Positions 8,654 through 16,372 of a stretch of 38,473 nucleotides of DNA are shown one piece after another (the stretch's first letter is position 1; each line of letters opens with the position of its first letter). The DNA is from Niveispirillum sp. (GTDB lineage: Bacteria > Pseudomonadota > Alphaproteobacteria > Azospirillales > Azospirillaceae), in NCBI RefSeq assembly GCF_017996735.1, contig NZ_JAGOGJ010000064.1, positions 1-38,473 on the forward strand, given 5' to 3'. Both the position numbers and the translations under genes were made by a program. Under the pieces are notes generated by a model. It did no database searches. It was not told where the DNA came from and worked only from the letters and a program-made list of their open reading frames with translations.

Positions 8654-9925
8654 ATGGATTACGGTCCCCGGTCCATCGAAGAACTACGGCGTCTCCAGTT
8701 GCAGCGCCTGCGCTGGACCGTCGAACATACCTGGCGCAACGTTGCGTCCTTCCGAGCAGCCTGCGCGTCGAAGGGGGTGGAGCCCACGGACATCCGCAGC
8801 CTGTCGGATGTGGCGCGCCTGCCCTTCACGACGAAGAGCGACCTGCGGGCGGCATATCCGTTCGGCCTGTTCGCGGTGCCGGAAGCTGAGGTTGCGCGTA
8901 TCCATGCCTCCTCCGGCACGACCGGTGCGCCGACCGTTGTCGGTTATACAAAGCAGGACATCGACACATGGACGGCGTTGGTCGCGCGTTCCATCCATGC
9001 GGCGGGCGGGCGGGCGGGAATGCGAGCCCACATCGCATACGGTTATGGGCTGTTCACGGGCGGGCTGGGCGCCCATTACGGAGCGGAGGCGCTGGGTTGC
9101 GCCGTCATCCCCATGTCGGGCGGGCAGACCGAGAAGCAGGTGAAGCTGATCCAGGATTTCCGGCCGGAGATCATCATGGTGACGCCCAGCTACATGCTGG
9201 CCATTCTGGACGAGTTCCGCCGACAAGGCATCGACCCACGCAGTTCTTCGCTGCGCGTCGGCATCTTCGGGGCCGAGCCCTGGTCGGAACCCATGCGTCG
9301 GGAGATCGAAACCGCCTTCGGTCTGACCGCCGCCGACATCTACGGCCTGTCGGAGGTGATGGGGCCGGGCGTGGCGCAGGAGGTGCCGGGCACCCTCGGC
9401 CTTACCCTCTGGGAGGATCATTTCCTGCCGGAGATTGTCGATCCGCAGACGGGCGAGCCCCTGCCGGATGGGGCCGAGGGTGAGTTGGTCCTGACCTCGC
9501 TGTCTAAGCAGGCCTTTCCCATCATCCGCTACCGCACGCGCGACCTGACGCGGCTGCTGCCGGCCGACAGGCTGCCCTATCGCCGCTTGGCCAGGATCGT
9601 CGGTCGGTCCGACGACATGCTGATCATCCGCGGTGTGAATGTCTTTCCCACCCAGGTCGAGGAGCAGTTGCTGAAATGCGATGCCTTCACTCCGCATTTC
9701 GTCATGGAGATCACACGGCCGCAGCGCATGGACGAGATCATGGTCCAGGTCGAGCCGCGACCGGGGGCCGATACCGCGCGGGCTGAAAGCCAGGCGGCGG
9801 TGCTGGCCGGCCTCATCAAGGAGAATATCGGCGTCACGGCGCGGATATCGCTGTGCCCGCCGGGCAGTCTCGCCCGCTCGCAGGGCAAGGCGTCGCATGT
9901 GCGGGATCTAAGACAAGACCGGTGA
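8654..9925 (+). CDS. Phenylacetate-CoA ligase-like adenylate-forming enzyme
   Basis: 423 residues of the PaaK-type ANL ligase family. The ATP-binding P-loop SSGTTGAPT starts at residue 86, YGLSEVMGPG is the A5 motif, and IRYRTRDL and GRSDDMLIIRGVNVFPTQVEE form the hinge and A8 region. ATG 8654 has AAGGTCAAGG upstream. The enzyme would activate a carboxylic acid to its CoA thioester. The 104-base gap from the SDR gene holds nothing recognisable. The acid substrate is unknown; an aryl-acetic or other aromatic acid is only the family default. Confidence 0.92.
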   Translation: MDYGPRSIEELRRLQLQRLRWTVEHTWRNVASFRAACASKGVEPTDIRSLSDVARLPFTTKSDLRAAYPFGLFAVPEAEVARIHASSGTTGAPTVVGYTKQDIDTWTALVARSIHAAGGRAGMRAHIAYGYGLFTGGLGAHYGAEALGCAVIPMSGGQTEKQVKLIQDFRPEIIMVTPSYMLAILDEFRRQGIDPRSSSLRVGIFGAEPWSEPMRREIETAFGLTAADIYGLSEVMGPGVAQEVPGTLGLTLWEDHFLPEIVDPQTGEPLPDGAEGELVLTSLSKQAFPIIRYRTRDLTRLLPADRLPYRRLARIVGRSDDMLIIRGVNVFPTQVEEQLLKCDAFTPHFVMEITRPQRMDEIMVQVEPRPGADTARAESQAAVLAGLIKENIGVTARISLCPPGSLARSQGKASHVRDLRQDR

Positions 9926-9999
9926 ACGGAAGGTTGGAGGGAACCATGGAAAGCCAGGTATCGGCGCAGGAACGTCCTGTTTGCGACCTTCTGGAGGTC

Positions 10000-10200
10000 G
10001 GCTCCGGCGGCGGCATGGTGCCCACCAGTTCTCCTCGAACACACGGCGGATCTCCGGTCGCCCGTTCCGGACCGGACCGTCGGCAAGATGATTGTAGTAT
10101 ATGGATGGGGCGATCGGCAGAACCTCGGCAAGATTGGCCCCACCCCGTGCGCACGCGATGCGCATCGATGAACGACCATCACTTCGACGGGCGGTCGGAC
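10000..10200 (-). pseudogene. Decayed IS3-family transposase (OrfB) remnant
   Basis: On the minus strand, residues matching the start of IS3-type OrfB appear in two frames: MVVHRCASRAHGVGP (about 10182-10138), then VLPIAPSIYYNH (from 10123) and RPEIRRVFEENW (to 10025). These resemble the usual sequence in which a V-E-P-I-C segment is followed by VLPIAPSTYY and then EIRRVFEEN. The DDE catalytic part and the rest of the element are missing and frames are shifted, so it is dead. The rest of 9926-10366 holds no gene I can support. It sits at the border between the catabolic cluster and the nif side. Confidence 0.7.
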
Positions 10201-10366
10201 AGTCTGGCGCAGCGCGATCGGTCACAAAGCGCCGATCGCGTTGATGAACCGCCAAGATGCGGCCGCTCTGCCCAGAGCAAATCCCCCCGGAAACTTTCCA
10301 GCCGGGCGGTCCACAAGCGGGGCAAGTCTGGGCCAACTCTCACCTCTGTCGGCCTGGGCCGGGGGA

Positions 10367-11257
10367 TCACGGTTCGGTCATTGCAGATTTTCGGCTTCTG
10401 ATCGCTGCCACACGGGTTTCCCGGTGTAGATCCAGTGCCTTTTCGACGGCGATCGCAATGCCATATGCACGGTCGTCGATGCCGGTCCAGACGGCACCAC
10501 GTACACGCGGATCGACCTCCAGAAGTTTGACGCCTGAAGGCACCTCCGTACCGTCGCGCACCACGCCGCGCAGAATACCGTCGAATGGCGCTTGGACGGG
10601 AGTGTTGCCCAGATATCCGATGATATAGTTGCGGAACACGCGGGAACCTATGTCGATCGCTGTATGCCAGCGGCCCGGCATACTCGAATAGACAAACCGC
10701 TCGCCCCCACGGCCTGCCAGCGTGCGGAACGTGCCGTCGGCCGGTTCCGTGGAGCCGTGGCGGAGGATGGTGCCCGCTTTGTCAGGTATCGTCTCGATGG
10801 CGAAGTCGCAGTTCCGGTCCACCTGGAAACCCGGACCCAGCCCGATGGTGAAGCCGGCCAGATGACGCAGGTCCGGCCTGATCTGGTGCTTCTGCATCCT
10901 GGCGTCGATCAGCAGGTCGAGCTTGCGCACCACGATCAGATCCAGCAGGCCAAGTTCCGTGATGGCCACGGCGGTCCTTGCCGACAGGAAAGCCGGCAAT
11001 TCAGCGCCGCTGTCGATCCGCTCCGCCGCCACGCCGGCCAATGTGACGGGCTCATCGAAGAGCGCATCATGGAAGGCCATCCTGCGGCGTATGACCGGGG
11101 GCAGCGGATCGTGGGACATGGTGACACCGCAACCCCGTTTATGCAGTCGCACGGCCACCGCCGACGCAATCTCGTTGGTGCCGAGAATGACGACATAAGG
11201 CGCCCGGCCAGCGCTTTCACCGGAATGGATGATCGTGGACAGGGGCCTGTTATTCAT
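10367..11257 (-). CDS. YqeB-like (EF2563 family) molybdenum-hydroxylase accessory protein
   Basis: 296 residues from ATG 11257 with AAGGA upstream. An N-terminal Rossmann-like segment (VVILGTNEIASAVAVRLHKRG), then RRRMAFHDALFDEPVTLAGV, then GLGPGF with NCDFAIET, and a C-terminal TPVQAPFDGILRGVVRDGTEVPSGVKLLEVDPR match the YqeB/EF2563 family, whose genes usually travel with selenium-dependent molybdenum hydroxylases. No such hydroxylase is in the window. It follows the receiver-domain gene by 58 bases in the same direction, likely one operon. Close to nifH a molybdenum-handling role is attractive, but that is inference. Confidence 0.75.
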   Translation of the reverse strand: MNNRPLSTIIHSGESAGRAPYVVILGTNEIASAVAVRLHKRGCGVTMSHDPLPPVIRRRMAFHDALFDEPVTLAGVAAERIDSGAELPAFLSARTAVAITELGLLDLIVVRKLDLLIDARMQKHQIRPDLRHLAGFTIGLGPGFQVDRNCDFAIETIPDKAGTILRHGSTEPADGTFRTLAGRGGERFVYSSMPGRWHTAIDIGSRVFRNYIIGYLGNTPVQAPFDGILRGVVRDGTEVPSGVKLLEVDPRVRGAVWTGIDDRAYGIAIAVEKALDLHRETRVAAIRSRKSAMTEP

Positions 11258-11315
11258 GGTCCGGTCCTTCAGGATGGAGGGTGCGCCCGCCGGTCGGGTG
11301 CGCGTCACAACGGGA

Positions 11316-11777
11316 TCAGGAAAGGCGGGCCCGCGCCGCCCCGCTGCCGGCAACGCCCAACTGGATCAGGGGTGCCGCCCCACCCCGGCCCAGCACCGTA
11401 TCCACCTTGCGCCGAACGCTCTCCAGTGTCAGCGGCTTGACCAACGCCCCATGGGCGCCAGCTTCCAGCGCCGTGATTGCCGTCGCTTCTTCTTTTACCG
11501 AACAGGTGATCAGCAGCCGCACACCGGGAAAGGTGCGCTGGAAATCCCCCACCAGGCCCGACCCCCGTTCCGCGATGAAGGAAACGCCCAACAGCACCAG
11601 ATCCGGACGGAGCCAATCGACACCCTTGGCATAGGCCTCTTCCGGGCTGGCCAGTTCGTGGGTTTCGATCTCGTCATGCAGCATGAACTGCAAGGCCGCC
11701 CTGGTGATCTCGTCCGCGTCCACGACAAAGACCCGACGCTGGTCCACGGCCTTGGCTGTTTCCACACCAATCTGCAT
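11316..11777 (-). CDS. Stand-alone receiver domain lacking the phosphoacceptor aspartate
   Basis: 153 residues from ATG 11777 with GGAGG 8 bases upstream; the frame is open further to 11942 but without ribosome-site support. It reads as a CheY-like fold: VFVVDADE (acidic pair at 20-22), beta-3 RPDLVLLG, Thr91 in LLITCS and Lys114 in GALVKPL. At the phosphorylation site residue 64 is Gly, confirmed by codon GGC, where Asp is expected. The acidic pocket, Thr and Lys are kept. It therefore probably works without phosphorylation, for example as a binding or scaffold protein. No output domain follows. It is divergent from nifH. Confidence 0.75.
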   Translation of the reverse strand: MQIGVETAKAVDQRRVFVVDADEITRAALQFMLHDEIETHELASPEEAYAKGVDWLRPDLVLLGVSFIAERGSGLVGDFQRTFPGVRLLITCSVKEEATAITALEAGAHGALVKPLTLESVRRKVDTVLGRGGAAPLIQLGVAGSGAARARLS

Positions 11778-11898
11778 CGCCTTGTCCTCCGTTCCCGTTC
11801 CCGACATGGGAAGTGGTGGAAGCCAAAGCAAAATCCGTTCCGTCCACGACGGGTGCCGGGAAGCCTGGATTTGCCCCGGCGGCGGGCGGATGCGGGCT

Positions 11899-11914
11899 TG
11901 TTCCATTTGCGACA
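11899..11914 (+). promoter_or_regulatory. NifA upstream activator site 1 (nifH)
   Basis: TGT (11899-11901), ten bases, ACA (11912-11914): an exact TGT-N10-ACA site, 98 bases before the -24 element. Confidence 0.75.
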
Positions 11915-11927
11915 GGCTGACATTGGC

Positions 11928-11943
11928 TGTCGGGTTCGACACA
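11928..11943 (+). promoter_or_regulatory. NifA upstream activator site 2 (nifH)
   Basis: TGT (11928-11930), CGGGTTCGAC, ACA (11941-11943). It is exact and 29 bases from site 1, almost three helical turns, so two NifA oligomers could sit on the same face. Confidence 0.8.
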
Positions 11944-11982
11944 TCTTTGTCGGTTGGGGCCTGTTCCTCATATAGTGAACAA

Positions 11983-11995
11983 AATCAATATGTTG
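11983..11995 (+). promoter_or_regulatory. IHF binding site (nifH)
   Basis: AATCAATATGTTG matches the IHF consensus WATCAANNNNTTR at every defined position. It lies between the NifA sites and the sigma-54 promoter, where bending would bring NifA to the polymerase. Confidence 0.75.
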
Positions 11996-12011
11996 AGGTT
12001 TTTTTGCGGGT

Positions 12012-12027
12012 TGGCACGCGAGTTGCT
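12012..12027 (+). promoter_or_regulatory. Sigma-54 (-24/-12) promoter of nifH
   Basis: TGGCACG-N4-TTGCT, a perfect consensus with GG and GC ten bases apart. It predicts a start near 12038 and a leader of about 155 bases before nifH, in which no gene is seen. Confidence 0.92.
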
Positions 12028-12193
12028 GCTGTGCGGCTCGGCTAGTGAGGGCTGAGTACACGCCTACGCGCTGTCGAGCGATGTGCTCCTTCCCGACATC
12101 CGCTGAGCCAACTTCTGTGAACGAGGATCGTTCCGGCGGGTGCCGGGGCGGCATTGGCAATCGGCTTAACTATCGGTTCAAGGAGAACTCTCA

Positions 12194-13078
12194 ATGTCGG
12201 CTCTGCGACAGATCGCTTTTTATGGCAAGGGTGGCATCGGCAAGTCCACCACCTCCCAGAATACCCTGGCGGCGCTGGCCGAGATGGGGCACCGCATCCT
12301 GATCGTCGGCTGCGACCCCAAGGCGGACAGCACACGTCTGATCCTGCACGCCAAGGCCCAGGACACCATCCTCTCCCTCGCTGCCGCTGCCGGCAGCGTC
12401 GAGGACCTGGAGATCGAGGACGTGATGAAGGTCGGTTACCAGGATATCCGCTGCGTGGAATCCGGTGGTCCGGAGCCGGGTGTCGGCTGCGCCGGCCGCG
12501 GCGTCATCACCTCCATCAACTTCCTGGAGGAGAACGGCGCCTACGAGGATATCGACTATGTCTCCTATGACGTGCTGGGCGACGTGGTGTGCGGCGGTTT
12601 CGCCATGCCCATCCGCGAGAACAAGGCGCAGGAGATCTATATCGTCATGTCCGGCGAGATGATGGCCATGTACGCGGCCAACAACATCTCCAAGGGCATC
12701 CTGAAATATGCCATGTCCGGCGGCGTGCGCCTGGGCGGCCTGATCTGCAACGAGCGCCAGACCGACAAGGAGCTGGAGCTGGCGGAAAACCTGGCCAAGA
12801 AGCTGGGCACGCAGCTGATCTATTTCGTGCCGCGCGACAATATCGTGCAGCACGCCGAGCTGCGCCGCATGACGGTGCTGGAATATGCGCCGGAATCCGA
12901 ACAGGCCAACCATTACCGGGAACTGGCCCGGCGCATCCACAACAATGCCGGCAATGGCGTCATCCCCACCCCCATTACCATGGACGAGCTTGAGGACATG
13001 CTGATGGAGCATGGGGTGATCAAGACCATCGACGAGAGCCAGGTCGGCAAGAGTGCCGCCCAGCTGGAACTGGCCTGA
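12194..13078 (+). CDS. nifH: Nitrogenase iron protein NifH
   Basis: 294 residues. It is the homodimeric [4Fe-4S] ATPase that delivers electrons to the MoFe protein. P-loop GKGGIGKST starts at residue 11. Cluster ligands are Cys99 and Cys133, and switch II is around DVLGDVVCGGF. Arg102 (CAGRG) is the position ADP-ribosylated by DraT in Azospirillum and Rhodospirillum; draT and draG are not in this window. AAGGAGA lies before ATG 12194. First gene of nifHDK, driven by the sigma-54/NifA promoter upstream. Confidence 0.99.
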   Translation: MSALRQIAFYGKGGIGKSTTSQNTLAALAEMGHRILIVGCDPKADSTRLILHAKAQDTILSLAAAAGSVEDLEIEDVMKVGYQDIRCVESGGPEPGVGCAGRGVITSINFLEENGAYEDIDYVSYDVLGDVVCGGFAMPIRENKAQEIYIVMSGEMMAMYAANNISKGILKYAMSGGVRLGGLICNERQTDKELELAENLAKKLGTQLIYFVPRDNIVQHAELRRMTVLEYAPESEQANHYRELARRIHNNAGNGVIPTPITMDELEDMLMEHGVIKTIDESQVGKSAAQLELA

Positions 13079-13090
13079 TCGGCGGAACCC

Positions 13091-13119
13091 GGGTCCGGCT
13101 GGCATGTCCCGCCGGACCC
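13091..13119 (+). terminator. nifH-nifD intergenic hairpin
   Basis: GGGTCCGGC (13091-13099) pairs perfectly with GCCGGACCC (13111-13119) around an 11-base loop, with no T-run. Such a stem may protect nifH mRNA or cause partial termination, giving more NifH than NifDK. Confidence 0.6.
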
Positions 13120-13149
13120 TCCCTTCCCGGGTAACATGAGGACAGTCAC

Positions 13150-14655
13150 ATGAGCATGTCGGAAACGCAGAATGTCGCGGAGATCAAGGCCCGCAACAAG
13201 GAGCTGATCAACGAGGTCTTGCAGGTTTACCCGGAGAAGACCGCGAAGCGCCGCGCCAAGCACCTGAATGTGCATGAGGCCGGCAAGTCCGATTGCGGCG
13301 TCAAATCGAACCTGAAATCCATCCCCGGCGTCATGACCATCCGTGGCTGCGCCTATGCCGGCTCCAAGGGCGTGGTCTGGGGACCGATCAAGGACATGAT
13401 CCATATCAGCCACGGCCCCGTCGGCTGCGGCCAGTATTCCTGGGCGGCGCGTCGCAATTACTACATTGGCACGACCGGTATCGACACGTTCGTGACCATG
13501 CAGTTCACGTCCGATTTCCAGGAAAAGGACATCGTCTTTGGCGGCGACAAGAAGCTGGCCAAGATTATCGACGAGATCCAGGACCTGTTCCCGCTGAATA
13601 ACGGCATTTCCATCCAGTCGGAATGCCCGATCGGCCTGATCGGCGACGATATCGAGGCCGTGTCCAAGGTGAAATCCAAGGAATATGAGGGCAAGACCAT
13701 CGTACCCGTGCGCTGCGAGGGGTTTCGTGGTGTGTCCCAGTCGCTGGGCCATCATATCGCCAACGACGCCATCCGCGACTGGGTGTTCGACAAGGCCCAG
13801 GGCAAGGATGCGCCGGCCGGCTTCGAGGCCACGCCCTATGACGTCGCCATCATCGGCGATTACAATATCGGCGGCGACGCCTGGTCGTCGCGCATCCTGC
13901 TGGAAGAGATGGGCCTGCGCGTCATCGCGCAATGGTCGGGCGACGGCACGCTGGCCGAACTGGAAGCCACGCCCAAGGCCAAGCTGAATGTGCTGCACTG
14001 CTACCGGTCGATGAACTACATCTCCCGCCACATGGAGGAGAAATACGGCATCCCCTGGTGCGAGTACAACTTCTTCGGCCCCAGCAAGATCGCGGAATCG
14101 CTGCGCAAGATCGCCAGCTATTTCGACGACAAGATCAAGGAAGGGGCCGAGCGCGTCATCGCCAAGTATCAGGCCCTGGTCGACGATGTCATCGCCAAGT
14201 ACCGGCCGCGCCTGGAAGGCAAGACGGTGATGCTGTTCGTGGGCGGTCTGCGCCCCCGCCATGTCATCGGCGCCTATGAGGATCTGGGCATGGAAGTGGT
14301 CGGCACGGGCTATGAGTTCGGCCATAACGACGATTATCAGCGCACGGCCCAGCATTACGTGAAGGACGGCACGCTGATCTATGACGACGTGACGGGCTAC
14401 GAGTTCGAGAAGTTCGTCGAGAAGGTCCAGCCCGATCTGGTCGGGTCCGGCATCAAGGAGAAGTACGTTTTCCAGAAGATGGGCGTACCGTTCCGCCAGA
14501 TGCATTCCTGGGACTATTCCGGCCCCTATCACGGCTATGACGGCTTTGCCATCTTCGCCCGCGACATGGACATGGCCATCAACGCCCCGGTCTGGAAGAT
14601 GGCCGAGACGCCCTGGAAGGCCAAGCCGAAACCCCACCTGCTGGCCGCCGAGTAA
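13150..14655 (+). CDS. nifD: Nitrogenase MoFe protein alpha subunit NifD
   Basis: 501 residues. P-cluster ligands Cys67 (RGCAYAG), Cys93 (GPVGCGQYSW) and Cys159 (SECPIG) are present. FeMo-cofactor ligands are seen as the Cys in LHCYRSMNYI and the His in MHSWDYSGPYHG. It forms the catalytic alpha2-beta2 tetramer with NifK. The start at 13150 (MSMSETQN) has GAGGA upstream; ATG 13156 is possible. Normal length for group I Mo nitrogenase, with no sign of V or Fe-only type features. Confidence 0.99.
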   Translation: MSMSETQNVAEIKARNKELINEVLQVYPEKTAKRRAKHLNVHEAGKSDCGVKSNLKSIPGVMTIRGCAYAGSKGVVWGPIKDMIHISHGPVGCGQYSWAARRNYYIGTTGIDTFVTMQFTSDFQEKDIVFGGDKKLAKIIDEIQDLFPLNNGISIQSECPIGLIGDDIEAVSKVKSKEYEGKTIVPVRCEGFRGVSQSLGHHIANDAIRDWVFDKAQGKDAPAGFEATPYDVAIIGDYNIGGDAWSSRILLEEMGLRVIAQWSGDGTLAELEATPKAKLNVLHCYRSMNYISRHMEEKYGIPWCEYNFFGPSKIAESLRKIASYFDDKIKEGAERVIAKYQALVDDVIAKYRPRLEGKTVMLFVGGLRPRHVIGAYEDLGMEVVGTGYEFGHNDDYQRTAQHYVKDGTLIYDDVTGYEFEKFVEKVQPDLVGSGIKEKYVFQKMGVPFRQMHSWDYSGPYHGYDGFAIFARDMDMAINAPVWKMAETPWKAKPKPHLLAAE

Positions 14656-14667
14656 GCGGCTTCCGCC

Positions 14668-14702
14668 CCGTCCCGGCGCCCCTGTCCGGGGGGACGGGAC
14701 GG
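14668..14702 (+). terminator. nifD-nifK intergenic hairpin
   Basis: Outer arms CCGTCCCG (14668-14675) and CGGGACGG (14695-14702) enclose an inner C-rich/G-rich stem (CCCC and GGGG). There is no T-run, so mRNA stabilisation or attenuation is more likely than full termination. Confidence 0.5.
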
Positions 14703-14734
14703 TCCCGGATAATCCCTTGGAAGGGTCTAAGATC

Positions 14735-16294
14735 ATGACGCAGAGTGCTGAAAATGTGCTCGACCATTTCGAGCTGTTCCGTGGTCCGGAATATCAGAGC
14801 ATGCTGGCCAGCAAGCGCGAGCTGTTCGAGAACCGGCGCGATCCCGCCGAGGTGGAGCGGGTGCGGGAATGGGCCAAGACGGCCGAATACCAGGAAAAGA
14901 ACTTCGCCCGTGAGGCGCTGACCATCAATCCGGCCAAGGCCTGCCAGCCGCTGGGTGCCGTGTTCGCGGCGGTCGGGTTCGAGGGCACGCTGCCCTTCGT
15001 CCATGGCTCCCAGGGTTGCGTTGCCTATTACCGCAGCCATTTCTCCCGTCATTTCAAGGAACCGACCTCCTGCGTTTCCTCCTCCATGACCGAGGATGCG
15101 GCGGTGTTCGGCGGCCTGAACAACATGATCGACGGGCTGGCCAATACCTATTCCATGTACAAGCCCAAGATGATCGCCGTTTCCACCACCTGCATGGCGG
15201 AAGTGATCGGCGATGACCTGAACGCCTTCATCAAGACGGCCAAGGAAAAGGGCTCCGTACCCGAGGCCTTCGATGTGCCGTTCGCCCATACGCCGGCCTT
15301 CGTCGGCAGCCATGTCACGGGCTATGACAACGCGCTGAAGGGCATCCTGGAACATTTCTGGGACGGCAAGGCCGGCACGGCCCCGAAGGTGGAGCGCAAG
15401 CCCAACGGCAAGATCAACTTCATCGGCGGTTTCGACGGCTATACCGTCGGCAATATCCGCGAGGTCAAGCGCATCTTCGACCTGATGGGCGTGGAATACA
15501 CCATCCTGGGCGACAACAGCGATGTCTGGGACACGCCCACCGATGGCGAGTTCCGCATGTATGACGGCGGCACGACGCTGGAAGAGGCCGCCGCCGCCGT
15601 CCATGCCAAGGCCACCCTCTCCATGCAGGAATATTGCACGGAGAAGACGCTGCCCTTCATCGCCGGCCATGGCCATGAGACGGTTTCTTTCAACCATCCG
15701 ATCGGGGTGGCGGGCACCGACCGTTTCCTGATGGAAGTGGCCCGTCTGACCGGTAAGGAAATCCCCGACGCGCTGGCGCGGGAGCGCGGCCGGCTGGTCG
15801 ATGCGGTGGCGGACAGCAGCTCCCACATCCATGGCAAGAAGTTCGCGCTGTATGGCGATCCCGACCTTTGCCTGGGCCTGGCCGCCTTCCTGCTGGAACT
15901 GGGCGCGGAGCCGACGCATGTGCTGGCCACCAATGGCAGCAAGGGCTGGGCGGCGAAGATGCAGGGTCTGTTCGACAGCTCGCCGTTCGGGAAGAACTGC
16001 AAGGTCTATCCGGGCCGCGACCTGTGGCACATGCGCTCGCTGCTGTTCACGGAGCCGGTGGATTACCTGATCGGCAATACCTACGGCAAATATCTGGAGC
16101 GCGATACGGGCACGCCGCTGATCCGCATCGGCTTCCCGATCTTCGACCGGCACCATCATCACCGTTACCCCGTCTGGGGCTATCATGGCGGCATGAATGT
16201 GCTGGTGCGTATCCTGGACAAGATCTTCGACACGTTCGATGCCAATACCAACATCCCGTCGAAGAGCGATTACAGCTTCGACATCATCCGCTGA
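14735..16294 (+). CDS. nifK: Nitrogenase MoFe protein beta subunit NifK
   Basis: 519 residues from ATG 14735; upstream in-frame codons belong to another frame of nifD, and GGAAGGG precedes this ATG. P-cluster ligands fall at Cys70 (KACQPLG), Cys95 (HGSQGC) and Cys153 (STTCMAE), the same numbers as in Azotobacter NifK. The C-terminal half has GFPIFDRHHHHRYPVWGYHG. It carries half of the P-cluster and docks the iron protein. Third gene of nifHDK. Confidence 0.99.
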   Translation: MTQSAENVLDHFELFRGPEYQSMLASKRELFENRRDPAEVERVREWAKTAEYQEKNFAREALTINPAKACQPLGAVFAAVGFEGTLPFVHGSQGCVAYYRSHFSRHFKEPTSCVSSSMTEDAAVFGGLNNMIDGLANTYSMYKPKMIAVSTTCMAEVIGDDLNAFIKTAKEKGSVPEAFDVPFAHTPAFVGSHVTGYDNALKGILEHFWDGKAGTAPKVERKPNGKINFIGGFDGYTVGNIREVKRIFDLMGVEYTILGDNSDVWDTPTDGEFRMYDGGTTLEEAAAAVHAKATLSMQEYCTEKTLPFIAGHGHETVSFNHPIGVAGTDRFLMEVARLTGKEIPDALARERGRLVDAVADSSSHIHGKKFALYGDPDLCLGLAAFLLELGAEPTHVLATNGSKGWAAKMQGLFDSSPFGKNCKVYPGRDLWHMRSLLFTEPVDYLIGNTYGKYLERDTGTPLIRIGFPIFDRHHHHRYPVWGYHGGMNVLVRILDKIFDTFDANTNIPSKSDYSFDIIR

Positions 16295-16312
16295 TCCCGT
16301 CTCCCGCGCGTT

Positions 16313-16339
16313 GCGGCGCTCTCATTCAGGGGGCGCCGC
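16313..16339 (+). terminator. nifK-nifE intergenic hairpin
   Basis: GCGGCGC (16313-16319) pairs with GCGCCGC (16333-16339) around a 13-base loop. No sigma-54 promoter is visible before nifE, so read-through from nifK into nifE is probable, tempered by this hairpin. Confidence 0.4.
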
Positions 16340-16372
16340 ACACCACCCAAGCGACCGCCCAGGAGAACAGGC

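Noticed and set aside
9853..10401. Plus-strand frame of 182 codons after the PaaK-like gene
   Set aside because: No motif, no ribosome site, and the opposite strand explains part of it as a transposase remnant.
12913..14736. 607-codon minus-strand frame opposite nifD
   Set aside because: Antisense shadow of nifD, which is certain from its P-cluster and cofactor ligands.
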